From contig NZ_CP059973.1 in assembly GCF_009193295.2 (NCBI RefSeq), positions 434,001 through 498,000 on the forward strand: 64,000 nt of DNA. Reading direction: 5' to 3'. The DNA comes from Bacteroides luhongzhouii. GTDB taxonomy: Bacteria > Bacteroidota > Bacteroidia > Bacteroidales > Bacteroidaceae. This document shows positions 53,302-61,409 of the stretch, piece after piece; the first letter of the stretch is position 1, and each line of letters opens with the position of its first letter. Position numbers and translations under genes: made by a program. Below the pieces are notes generated by a model. It saw only the letters and a program-made list of their open reading frames with translations. It did not search any database and was not told where the DNA came from.

Positions 53302-54684
53302 ATGTCTATGACAAATACAGAAACCATACAATCACTCATCGATAGCGGAGAAGGCTATAATGTAGAGTTTAAAGTTCGTGTACCTTCAAAAGTTCGTGAA
53401 CTAACAGAGGAAATTTGCGCTTTTGCTAATGCGGACGGAGGATATTTACTCATTGGTGTAGATGATAACGGTCAGATTATTGGCACAGATTTAGAGAATG
53501 ACAAACGTTCAGCCATTCAAGGCTCTATCAGTGAAATATCTCCGGCTTTTCATTGTGATATGTATGCGGTAAATATCGGTGATAAGACAGTTTGGGTAAT
53601 TGATGTTCCGTCAGGGAAAGATAAACCTTATATATTTTCCGGTTCTATTTTTGTGCGTGAGGGAGCAAACTCACAGAAACTTCGTACTGTCGAAGAAATG
53701 CGCAGTTTCTTTCAGGAATGCAACAAAATATTTTTTGATGCTATCCCTTGTTCGTGGTTCAACATTTACACAGATGCGGACGAACAAGCGATAAAAGACT
53801 TTCGCACGGAAGCAAAGCTAAGTCCATCGACTGCCAACAAACAGATATTTGAGAATTTGGAACTGTTTACGGATAAAGGAGTAGCCAAGAATGGAGCAGC
53901 CATGTTCTTTGGGAAACAACCTGAACGAAAGTTTCCACACGCAGTAACAAGATGTGTCCTTTTCAAAGGAACAACCAAAGTATATATCATTGATGATAAA
54001 ACCTTTGGCGGTCCACTATACCAACAATATTTGCAGGCTATGGCATGGCTGGAAAGTAAACTGCAAGTAGCTTATAAAATTGAGGGGGCAGGACCAAGAG
54101 AAGAAATTTGGGAAATTCCTCTTACTGTGTTCAAAGAAGCCATTATTAACGCTCTCTCACATCGTGATTATTACGAACAGGGAGCAACCATTACAATAGA
54201 AATGTTTGATGACCGGGTAGAGGTTTCTAATCCCGGAGGGCTTTTGCCTATCGTAGCTAAAGATTTCGGGCACAAGAGTATGACACGTAATCCCTTAATC
54301 TTTGGATTATTTACCCGCATGCATTTGGTGGAAAGGGTTGCATCCGGTATTCCCCGTATGCAGGAAGCCATGAAAGAAGCTAATCTTCCTGAACCTGAAT
54401 TTCATACGGACGGGATGTTTACGGTTATATTCAAAAGAGGTATCAGTATCAAGAATGATACTGTAAATGATACTGTAAATGATACTGTAAACTCAAAAGA
54501 ACAAGAAGTACTAAATATCATCAAGCAATATCCGGGACTTAATTCGTCTAAGATTGCAGGATTAATAGGCAAAAGTGTTCCGACTGCTAAACGCTACTTA
54601 AATTCTTTGGTTAGATTAGATTTGATAGAGTTTAGAGGGGCACAGAAAAATGGAGGATATTATTGGAATAGCCAAAAGAGATGA
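53302..54684 (+). CDS. AlbA_2 (Schlafen-like) domain regulator with ATP-binding domain
   Basis: 460 residues. N-terminal AlbA_2/divergent AAA-4 domain (about 10-135, YNVEFKVRVPSKVRELTEEI, ADGGYLLIGVDDNG), then a GHKL-type ATP-binding domain (AIINALSHRDYYEQG as N-box and EVSNPGGLLP as G1), a triple NDTV repeat linker at about residues 385-396, and a C-terminal winged helix (NSSKIAGLIGKSVPTAKRYL). Members are labelled RecG-like or ATP-binding transcriptional regulators; some occur in phage-defence loci. It is 55 bases before the nuclease-helicase gene. Function not established. Confidence 0.75.
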   Translation: MSMTNTETIQSLIDSGEGYNVEFKVRVPSKVRELTEEICAFANADGGYLLIGVDDNGQIIGTDLENDKRSAIQGSISEISPAFHCDMYAVNIGDKTVWVIDVPSGKDKPYIFSGSIFVREGANSQKLRTVEEMRSFFQECNKIFFDAIPCSWFNIYTDADEQAIKDFRTEAKLSPSTANKQIFENLELFTDKGVAKNGAAMFFGKQPERKFPHAVTRCVLFKGTTKVYIIDDKTFGGPLYQQYLQAMAWLESKLQVAYKIEGAGPREEIWEIPLTVFKEAIINALSHRDYYEQGATITIEMFDDRVEVSNPGGLLPIVAKDFGHKSMTRNPLIFGLFTRMHLVERVASGIPRMQEAMKEANLPEPEFHTDGMFTVIFKRGISIKNDTVNDTVNDTVNSKEQEVLNIIKQYPGLNSSKIAGLIGKSVPTAKRYLNSLVRLDLIEFRGAQKNGGYYWNSQKR

Positions 54685-54739
54685 AACACCAAGTAAAAAT
54701 TATCATCATATTTAAAATTAGTATTTACAAATTTGCCCT

Positions 54740-56221
54740 ATGAAAAATGTCAATATTCTATCTATCACAGAAGCTTATCGAAAACTAAGTAATACACTAT
54801 TCCAAAAACTTATGAATAGTTACGGAATAATCAGTGGAATAAAAGATTACGAGCTTAATGGTATAGAATCTTTTGTGAATGAATTATTAAAAATAAAAAA
54901 TAACATCACCATTGTTAACAACTATTATTTAGGATATTCAATACCACAAATTGGAAAAGAATTTGATTTACTTAGATTTGGCGATAATTATATTATCAAC
55001 ATAGAAATAAAAACGGAGAGTTCAATAGACAAGATATTCAAACAACAGCAAAAGAATAGATACTACCTCGAGTTCTTGGATAAGGAAGTTTATATTTATA
55101 CCTATATTTTAAATGAAAATAAGCTTTATAAACTCATAATAAAAGATAGCAATAATGAAATAAAAGAAGCGACTTTTAATGAGTTGTGCAACAAGCTGTT
55201 TCTTCAAGAAGTAGTAACATTCAACAATATTGATGATTTATTTAATCCATCCGACTATTTAGTTTCTCCTTTCAATTCTCCTGAAAAATTTATGGCAGAA
55301 GGATATTTTCTTACAGTTCAACAAGAACAAATATATAATGAAATCCGAACAAAGTTATCTGACGCAACAACAAAATTCATAGCTTTAACAGGTAGTGCAG
55401 GAACAGGCAAAACATTATTGACTTATCATATAGCTAAAGAAAGCATTCGGAAAGGCGAAAAAGTACTTATTTTACATTGTGCTCCACTAAATAGTGGTCA
55501 CAAAATCTTAATGGAAGAATATGGTTGGAGCATACATATGCCTAAATATGCTCCGAATACGACAGATTTTGACTTAATTATAATTGACGAAGCCCAACGA
55601 ATGTATCCATATCAATTTGATAAATATATAGAGGAAGTGCGCACTTTCAATAAAAAATGCATATTCTCATACGATGAAAACCAATACTTGCGTGATAATG
55701 AGAAAAATTACCATACCAAAGAAAGGATTGAAAAAGAATTATCATGTACCCCCTATAAGCTAACAGATAAAATTAGAACAAATAAAGAAATTGCATATTT
55801 TATAAGACAACTTTTCAATCTCAAAAAGAATATATCCAACATAGACTATCCCAACATTGAACTTACATATTGCAAAAATTATTTTTCTGCAAAATCATTG
55901 CTGCAAGAATTATCGAAGAAAAACTGGAAAGTGCCTAATTACACACCGGGAACGCGCTCAACCTTCCATTATGAAGCATACTTATCCGGTGATACAGAAA
56001 GCGCACATTCTGTAGTTGGTCAAGAGTTCGACAACGTTGTGATAGTCATAGATGACTCTTTTAAATATAATTCTCAAGGAGATTTAATTGCTGATAATAC
56101 TTATTATTCGCAAAGACAAATGTTATATCAAATAATCACTAGGACAAGAAAAAAACTGCATATTGTAATAATTGACAATGAAGTCATGTTAGATAGATGT
56201 ATAGATATTCTAAATAAATAA
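54740..56221 (+). CDS. Nuclease-like domain fused to a DUF2075 helicase
   Basis: 493 residues. The N-terminal ~180 residues contain a PD-(D/E)xK-like pattern: Asp76 in GKEFDLLRFG, then Glu89-x-Lys91 in NIEIKTE. The C-terminal part is a superfamily 1 DUF2075 ATPase with Walker A GSAGTGKT (218-225), Walker B IIIDEAQRMY, motif III-like CIFSYDENQYL, and motif V-like HSVVGQEFDNVVIVID. It is more AT-rich than its neighbours and is the last gene before attR, the usual position for cargo. A defence or DNA-processing role is a reasonable inference, not shown. Confidence 0.7.
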   Translation: MKNVNILSITEAYRKLSNTLFQKLMNSYGIISGIKDYELNGIESFVNELLKIKNNITIVNNYYLGYSIPQIGKEFDLLRFGDNYIINIEIKTESSIDKIFKQQQKNRYYLEFLDKEVYIYTYILNENKLYKLIIKDSNNEIKEATFNELCNKLFLQEVVTFNNIDDLFNPSDYLVSPFNSPEKFMAEGYFLTVQQEQIYNEIRTKLSDATTKFIALTGSAGTGKTLLTYHIAKESIRKGEKVLILHCAPLNSGHKILMEEYGWSIHMPKYAPNTTDFDLIIIDEAQRMYPYQFDKYIEEVRTFNKKCIFSYDENQYLRDNEKNYHTKERIEKELSCTPYKLTDKIRTNKEIAYFIRQLFNLKKNISNIDYPNIELTYCKNYFSAKSLLQELSKKNWKVPNYTPGTRSTFHYEAYLSGDTESAHSVVGQEFDNVVIVIDDSFKYNSQGDLIADNTYYSQRQMLYQIITRTRKKLHIVIIDNEVMLDRCIDILNK

Positions 56222-56421
56222 TTTCATCGACTTACTAACAAAAATCTAAATTAAAGAATTTAATATCAGAAAATGTACTATCTTCGCATTCAGAAATCGT
56301 ACCCAAGATACAAACTTGTGTTGAACGGTGCAAAGCTGTGAAAACCTTATTCAAGGGACTTACATCGTAGCAAAGATATAACTTACTGAAAGATAGTGCC
56401 ATATCAAACCGTTTTCGGTTG

Positions 56422-56435
56422 CTGGTGGCACCACT
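56422..56435 (+). other. attR core
   Basis: CTGGTGGCACCACT, identical to the 3' end of tRNA-Phe at 40865-40878. The bases upstream (CGGTTG) do not continue the tRNA, so only the 3' fragment is present. Confidence 0.8.
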
Positions 56436-56450
56436 ATCGATTCGGTAACA

Positions 56451-56487
56451 AAAAATCCCTTGAACTTTTGAAGTTCAAGGGATTTTT
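56451..56487 (+). terminator. Terminator right of attR, probable original tRNA-Phe terminator
   Basis: 17-bp near-perfect stem (AAAAATCCCTTGAACTT/AAGTTCAAGGGATTTTT) with a 3-nt loop. The T tract on the plus strand and A tract on the left make it work for both strands, including the small gene at 56515. Confidence 0.85.
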
Positions 56488-56514
56488 TTATCCTTCTTTT
56501 GCATCTACAAGCAC

Positions 56515-56721
56515 CTATACTTTGGAGCTATGTAGTTTTTTATAAACCTCTATACGAGCATCTATTTCTGCTTGAGTTAAATGTGCAGGAAGTTCAATGG
56601 TAGTCCGCGGAGTTATTGCTACCAGCACTACATCTCCCAAACCTTTTTTGTACTCCTTGATCACGTTTGCAGTAAACTGACTGGATGAAATAACATCACG
56701 CATTATATTACCTTTTTTCAT
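56515..56721 (-). CDS. Small hypothetical protein
   Basis: 68 residues, family not recognised. No signal peptide or membrane segment; an acidic/basic helical C-terminus (LTQAEIDARIEVYKKLHSSK) follows a beta-rich middle (DVVLVAITPRTTIELP). A start at 56703 (MRDVISSSQF) is possible. It lies 55 bases downstream of the cold-shock gene on the same strand and could be co-transcribed with it. Confidence 0.55.
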   Translation of the reverse strand: MKKGNIMRDVISSSQFTANVIKEYKKGLGDVVLVAITPRTTIELPAHLTQAEIDARIEVYKKLHSSKV

Positions 56722-56775
56722 ATCTCAAATTATTTTTTTGTTTTTTTTATATACACAAGCAGAATACAGATCTCC

Positions 56776-57261
56776 TTATACAGGCTCAGCTTGAGCTAAA
56801 TTTTCCGGCTTAGATTTGTTTTCCAAAGAGATATTGATCGCATTCATACCTTTCACTCCACGTTCAAGGTCAAATGTTACGATATTATTTTCTGCAATAT
56901 TACCAACGACATTGTTTACATGAAAAAAGTACTTCTCAACACCGGAAAGATCTTTAATAAAACCAAATCCTCTTGACTCATTAAAAAACTCAACCCGTCC
57001 TCTCAAAATAGTTGGCTCTTCATCCTCTTTTTTAGGAGTTGCTATAACTATTTCATCCGGGTTAATCTCTTCTTTTCTGACATTCTCTGTCGGAGGAGTT
57101 GACGTTATTCTCCCGTTCTCATCAACATAAGCAATCATATCTTCAAAGCTGTTTGAGCTGCCCGATAGTTTCTTACTTTCTTTCTTCTTTAATTTTTCTT
57201 CGCGTTTAGCGATTCTTTTCTTTTCATTTTCACGTTTACCTACTGTCATGGATTTTGCCAT
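56776..57261 (-). CDS. Cold-shock-domain RNA-binding protein with basic N-terminal extension
   Basis: 161 residues. The first ~35 are Lys/Glu-rich and helical (NEKKRIAKREEKLKKKESKK), a linker follows, and residues about 85-150 form a cold-shock domain with RNP1-like SRGFGFIKDLSG and RNP2-like KYFFHVNNV. It should bind single-stranded RNA or DNA. From memory it corresponds to the BT_1884-type cold-shock gene of B. thetaiotaomicron. Part of an RNA-metabolism cluster with the helicase and RRM genes. Confidence 0.88.
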   Translation of the reverse strand: MAKSMTVGKRENEKKRIAKREEKLKKKESKKLSGSSNSFEDMIAYVDENGRITSTPPTENVRKEEINPDEIVIATPKKEDEEPTILRGRVEFFNESRGFGFIKDLSGVEKYFFHVNNVVGNIAENNIVTFDLERGVKGMNAINISLENKSKPENLAQAEPV

Positions 57262-57320
57262 AGAAATAATATTTAGTTTATACTATATTTTTAATGAATA
57301 AATAATGTAATTGCTTACTT

Positions 57321-58445
57321 TCAAATAGTGAAATCAGCTTTATTGAGTTTCTTACCGGTTAACTTTTGAATATCATTCACCAGTTTACGTTCTTCCTGCG
57401 AACAGAATGTAAGTGCAGTTCCCGTATTCCCAGCTCTTCCTGTACGCCCAATACGGTGCACATAGGTTTCGGGAACATCCGGAAGATCATAGTTGATAAC
57501 CAAAGGCAATTCGTTAATATCAATCCCTCTGGAAGCAATATCAGTAGCAACCATCACCCGAGTCTTTCCCGATTTAAAGTTGCCTAATGCAGACTGTCTT
57601 GCCGCCTGGCTCTTATTCCCATGAATAGCCTGGCTGCCAATTCCAGCCTTACCCAGAATCTTCACAATCTTATCAGCATTATGTTTCGTACGCGAGAAGA
57701 TAAGTACTGACTGATCTTCTGCCTTCGACAATATCGAAATAAGCAACAGACTTTTCTCCTTCTTTTCAACAAAATACACCAGCTGTTTGATAGAATCTAC
57801 AGTAGACGATTTCGGTGTTATATAAATCTTCACCGGGTTCTTCAACAGAGACTTAGTCAAGGAGATAATAGAATCAGGCATTGTTGCCGAGAAAAACAAA
57901 GTCTGCTTTTCTTTCGGAAGTTTGGGCAATATTCGCTTAATGTCATGGATAAATCCCATATCAAGCATACGGTCAGCCTCATCCAATACAAAATATTGGA
58001 TGGCGTCCAAATGTATATGTCCCTGATTCATCAGGTCAAGCAAACGCCCCGGAGTAGCGACCAGAATATCAATTCCTTTACGCAACAGATCAACCTGCGG
58101 GCGTTGATTTACACCACCAAAGATTACTCCATGGCGAATACGAGTATATTTTGAATAATCGTCAATACATTCACTGATTTGCAAGGCAAGTTCACGGGTG
58201 GGCGTCAATATCAAAGCTTTGATTCCCTGTCGTCTGGCAGCCTCTTTATCCAGTTGCAAATGCTGTATGATAGGAATAGCAAATGAAGCCGTCTTTCCGG
58301 TACCAGTTTGTGCACAGCCTAATATATCTCTTTTTGCCAGTGCAGCCGGAATTGCTTTTTCCTGAATAGGAGTTGGTACTGTATATCCTTTTTCTTCAAT
58401 TGCTTTTAAAATCGGTTCGGTTATATTTAATTCTTTAAATGTCAT
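57321..58445 (-). CDS. DEAD-box RNA helicase (RhlE-like)
   Basis: About 374 residues from the ATG at 58445 (MTFKELNITEPI). All core motifs are present: Q motif PTPIQEKAIP, motif I CAQTGTGKTAS, Ia TPTRELALQ, II VLDEADRMLD, III FSATMPD, V ATDIASRGID, VI HRIGRTGRAG. The C-terminus is short, ending soon after the core (GKKLNKADFTI), without the long basic tail of many RhlE proteins. It should remodel RNA duplexes in ribosome assembly or mRNA decay. It is 59 bases downstream of... the cold-shock gene lies next in the same direction. Confidence 0.93.
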   Translation of the reverse strand: MTFKELNITEPILKAIEEKGYTVPTPIQEKAIPAALAKRDILGCAQTGTGKTASFAIPIIQHLQLDKEAARRQGIKALILTPTRELALQISECIDDYSKYTRIRHGVIFGGVNQRPQVDLLRKGIDILVATPGRLLDLMNQGHIHLDAIQYFVLDEADRMLDMGFIHDIKRILPKLPKEKQTLFFSATMPDSIISLTKSLLKNPVKIYITPKSSTVDSIKQLVYFVEKKEKSLLLISILSKAEDQSVLIFSRTKHNADKIVKILGKAGIGSQAIHGNKSQAARQSALGNFKSGKTRVMVATDIASRGIDINELPLVINYDLPDVPETYVHRIGRTGRAGNTGTALTFCSQEERKLVNDIQKLTGKKLNKADFTI

Positions 58446-58539
58446 AAATGTTATTTTTGCTGTACTCAAACAGCGATTAGTTTTATATATAGTGGGAAAC
58501 TCAGACAAATTCAATCATGAAAATCCAGATTTTCAATCA

Positions 58540-59613
58540 TTAAGCCAGTTTATGGGTTGCCCAAAAAAACTCGCGTTCCAGTGTAGCCATAACTTCTTTT
58601 ACGCTACTGATTTTTTCTGCGAGAAAGGCGTTGCTACCAGCAAATGCATAGCCTTTTTTCATATTTCCTCTAGCTGCATTATATAGAGCCTTAATAATGC
58701 AATAAGGACTTTTTGTATAATCACATGTTTTTATACAATGGAATGAGCAACTTTTAGGCCTCTCCAAACCATTATTCACATTGTGAATAAATTCTCCATC
58801 AATAGCCCTTCCCGGCATCCCGACAGGACTTTCAATAATAAGAACATCTTCGGACTTGGAATGAATATATACTTCTTTGAATGTTTCTGAAGCATCACAT
58901 TCAAGGGTGGTAACAAAAATACTCCCCATTTGAACACCGGAAGCTCCCAATTCCATAAAATGTGCTATATCCTCACCTGTCGAAATTCCACCAGCAGCAA
59001 TCACCGGAATTTGTTTCTGTTCTTTATAACTGGATGCAATCATCACCACTTCCGGAATCAATGCTTCCAGAGCATAATGCTGATCCTGTATTTGTTCTTT
59101 TTTAAATCCTAAATGCCCGCCGGCTTTAGGTCCTTCCACCACAATTGCATCGGGCAGATAGTTATAGTTTTTTTGCCACTTGTCACAAATAATCTTGGCT
59201 GCTCTTGAAGAAGATACAATAGGAACTAACTTGGTTACACTCTCCGGAGTCAGGTATGACGGCAAATCGAGCGGGAGTCCCGCACCGGAAAATACCACAT
59301 CTATCTTTTCCTCAATCGCAGTACGCACCATATCGGCATAATTAGATAAAGCAACCATGACGTTTACGCCAATAATACCTTCTGTTTTTGTACGTGCCTT
59401 GTGAATTTCTTCTCTCAGTCCACTTATACATTTCTCCAGATAAGTGCCTTTCCCTTTGGGGTACAACAATCCCAGACCCGCACATGATATAACGCCTACT
59501 CCTCCTTCATTTGCTACTGCTGACGCCAGACCGGACAGTGAGATTCCTACTCCCATTCCACCTTGTATAACAGGTGTTTTAATTTCAATATTTCCTATAA
59601 AGAACGATTTCAT
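58540..59613 (-). CDS. NAD(P)H-dependent flavin oxidoreductase (nitronate monooxygenase family)
   Basis: 357 residues from the ATG at 59613 (MKSFFIGNIEIKTPVIQGGM). The FMN-binding TIM barrel shows PVIQGGMGVGIS, NVMVALSNYADMV, VVEGPKAGGHLG (substrate/FMN loop with His) and IPVIAAGGISTGEDI with GASGVQMGS for the phosphate. A C-terminal stretch with three Cys (CSFHCIKTCDY) is unusual for classic nitronate monooxygenase and is closer to the enoyl-reductase-like subgroup. Substrate uncertain. Confidence 0.88.
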   Translation of the reverse strand: MKSFFIGNIEIKTPVIQGGMGVGISLSGLASAVANEGGVGVISCAGLGLLYPKGKGTYLEKCISGLREEIHKARTKTEGIIGVNVMVALSNYADMVRTAIEEKIDVVFSGAGLPLDLPSYLTPESVTKLVPIVSSSRAAKIICDKWQKNYNYLPDAIVVEGPKAGGHLGFKKEQIQDQHYALEALIPEVVMIASSYKEQKQIPVIAAGGISTGEDIAHFMELGASGVQMGSIFVTTLECDASETFKEVYIHSKSEDVLIIESPVGMPGRAIDGEFIHNVNNGLERPKSCSFHCIKTCDYTKSPYCIIKALYNAARGNMKKGYAFAGSNAFLAEKISSVKEVMATLEREFFWATHKLA

Positions 59614-59969
59614 ATGTTTTATTTTGTATCGGCAAAACAGACAGATAGAGGTGAGCATACTTTATTCAAGTGCTCAATATTTGGTTCTGTCACGAATGAT
59701 TTACCTTGTTGGATAATTTATTAAACTATTAGCTCCTGACTATTTCAAGAGTATTGTATTACAAAAAAGCCTAATAAATCTATTTTCAGAATGGAAAGTA
59801 CAGGATTAGAAATTCCAAATTTTGCATAGAAGAGCCAGAATTAGCAGAACTTAAATGTAAAATGATTTTTCGTCCTCCCTATTCAGTAGAGACTCCTCCG
59901 TTGAATCATGAAACGGAAACAGCTTTTAAATAAAAGCAGAAGACAGTATCTTCTGCTTTCATTCGGATA
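59614..59969. other. Intergenic region upstream of the flavin oxidoreductase
   Basis: 356 bases without a supported gene. Contains the RRM gene terminator (59933-59959); no clear promoter box for the oxidoreductase was found. Confidence 0.5.
59933..59959 (-). terminator. Intrinsic terminator of the RRM protein gene
   Basis: Perfect 11-bp stem AAAGCAGAAGA/TCTTCTGCTTT with a 5-nt loop, followed on the minus strand by TATTTAAAA, 10 bases after the RRM stop. Confidence 0.8.
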
Positions 59970-60269
59970 TTAATATCTTCTAGAGTTATTATAACCACCA
60001 CGGCCTCCACCGTTTGACGGTCTTTCAGTACGAGGGCGTGCAACGCTTACTGAAATAACCTTCTGGTCGTATTCAACTCCATTCAGTTCATCAATTGCTT
60101 TTTGTCCTTCTCCATCGTTCGTCATTTCTACGAAAGCGAATCCTCTGGATCTACCAGTTTCTCTATCAAAAATAACTTTGGCTGAAGAAACTTCTCCAAA
60201 CTCTGCAAATAAATTTGTTAAGTCGGCATCAGTTGTGCCATAGCTTAAACCTGAAATGTAAATGTTCAT
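59970..60269 (-). CDS. RRM-domain RNA-binding protein (RbpB-like)
   Basis: 99 residues. A single RNA recognition motif fills residues 1-80: RNP2 MNIYISGLSY and RNP1 GRSRGFAFVEM. The tail is Gly/Arg-rich (RPSNGGGRGGYNNSRRY), typical of single-RRM proteins of Bacteroidota. From memory the genomic place fits RbpB (BT_1887) of B. thetaiotaomicron, reported as a global RNA-binding regulator linked to polysaccharide use; orthology was not checked. The leader is long (about 120 nt, from the box at 60398). Confidence 0.9.
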   Translation of the reverse strand: MNIYISGLSYGTTDADLTNLFAEFGEVSSAKVIFDRETGRSRGFAFVEMTNDGEGQKAIDELNGVEYDQKVISVSVARPRTERPSNGGGRGGYNNSRRY

Positions 60270-60397
60270 CTAAAAATTTTATTAAAATAAATACTATTTT
60301 GGAGTGAGGAGGATAATTACAGAAGAGGACTACTTACTAATAATATATTAAAAAGAAGAACTACACAATAATGATTCGTAACTCAAACTCTGGGAAC

Positions 60398-60405
60398 AAA
60401 GGTAA
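60398..60405 (-). promoter_or_regulatory. -7 promoter box TACCTTTG of the RRM gene
   Basis: CAAAGGTA on the plus strand, exact consensus on minus, about 129 bases upstream of the ATG, implying a long 5' leader. Confidence 0.55.
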
Positions 60406-60525
60406 CACAATAAATTAGATAACTATGTTTTTATTCTATATTTTTCAATAGAAGCTCAATTATTATCATTTGTTAGCATGTCAATCACACAAAACAGTCA
60501 CAATTAGCAATTCTCTCATTCATCC

Positions 60526-60556
60526 TTGACCATTTCCCATAATATATCTACTTTTG
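60526..60556 (+). promoter_or_regulatory. Promoter of the PAS-LuxR gene (TTG N20 TACTTTTG)
   Basis: TTG at 60526-60528 and TACTTTTG at 60549-60556 with a 20-base spacer. Transcription would start near 60563, which rules out an ATG-like start at 60526 and supports 60601. Confidence 0.65.
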
Positions 60557-60600
60557 TTCCGGAACAATCATTAAGATACACCCTACAAATATATCCGAGG

Positions 60601-61368
60601 ATGAAACTAAACACTACAACTAGAGAAGAAATGTGGGCAAAACAACATTTATCCGCTGTCGACATTAACTATGCCGTATGGGAACGGGATAAATCCATGC
60701 TTCATCAACTCTCGAAAATGGGTCGTAATTGCACATTTGTTGTCGATGTGTATAAATGCAAATATGCTTACGCCTCTCCGAATTTTGTTGATTTACTGGG
60801 ATACGACAGCCACAAGATAGAAACATTAGAAAAACAGGGTGATTATCTGGAATCGCGCATCCATCCCGATGATCGTGCACAACTGGTAGCATTACAAGTC
60901 ACACTAAGCCAATTTATCTATAGTCTGCCTTTTGAACAACGGAATAACTATTCTAACATTTACAGCTTTCGTATGCTTAATGCGAAACAACAGTACATAC
61001 GTGTCACCAGCCGACATCAGGTATTGGAACAGGACCGCAACGGTAAAGCATGGCTTATCATAGGAAACATAGACATATCACCCTACCAAAGAGCCTCTGA
61101 AACCATAGATTGTACCGTCCTGAATCTAAAGAATGGAGAAATATTCTCTCCTTCCCTATCGTTAACGCCTTCTACCAATCTTACTAATCGGGAAATAGAA
61201 GTATTACGTCTTATTCAAAAAGGCCTGTTAAGTAAAGAAATTGCAGACAAACTATGCATTAGTATTCATACAGTTAATATTCATCGACAAAATCTGTTAC
61301 GTAAGTTAGATGTACAGAATTCCATTGAAGCCATTCGTTTAGGACAAGAAAATGGATTGCTAGGTTAA
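60601..61368 (+). CDS. PAS-LuxR family transcriptional regulator
   Basis: 255 residues from the ATG at 60601. A PAS-like sensor domain (about 30-175) includes FVVDVYKCKYAYASPNFVDL and RIHPDDRAQLVALQ. The C-terminal LuxR-type helix-turn-helix (about 190-250) reads LTNREIEVLRLIQKGLLSKE and LCISIHTVNIHRQNLLRKL. There is no receiver domain, so it probably senses a small ligand or redox cue directly. Monocistronic; target genes unknown. Confidence 0.85.
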   Translation: MKLNTTTREEMWAKQHLSAVDINYAVWERDKSMLHQLSKMGRNCTFVVDVYKCKYAYASPNFVDLLGYDSHKIETLEKQGDYLESRIHPDDRAQLVALQVTLSQFIYSLPFEQRNNYSNIYSFRMLNAKQQYIRVTSRHQVLEQDRNGKAWLIIGNIDISPYQRASETIDCTVLNLKNGEIFSPSLSLTPSTNLTNREIEVLRLIQKGLLSKEIADKLCISIHTVNIHRQNLLRKLDVQNSIEAIRLGQENGLLG

Positions 61369-61409
61369 TACATGCAATCTTTCTCTCCCCGCACAGTTAT
61401 CCAATCCGG

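Larger units (their letters stand above)
40865..56435. mobile_element. Integrated mobilizable element in tRNA-Phe (15.6 kb)
   Basis: Bounded by direct copies of CTGGTGGCACCACT at 40865-40878 and 56422-56435. The left copy is the 3' end of tRNA-Phe. Inside are a tyrosine recombinase next to the tRNA end, excisionase-like helix-turn-helix proteins, a VirE-type ATPase, a Toprim primase, mobC/mobA with a candidate oriT, an RteC-like regulator and cargo genes. No conjugation (tra) or type IV secretion genes are present, so it would need a helper, like the NBU-type mobilizable units of Bacteroides. The IS at 40993-42432 inserted later. Confidence 0.85.
56222..56514. other. Right end of the element and junction with the chromosome
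   Basis: 293 bases without a gene. Holds the attR core (56422-56435) and the terminator hairpin (56451-56487). The 200 bases left of attR show no recognisable protein-coding frame and may contain recombinase arm sites. Confidence 0.6.

Noticed and set aside
53302..54684. RecG helicase
   Set aside because: There are no helicase motifs; the RecG-like name comes from AlbA_2/ATP-binding relatives.
40865..56435. Conjugative transposon
   Set aside because: No tra or type IV secretion genes are present; only mobC and mobA, so it is mobilizable rather than self-transmissible.
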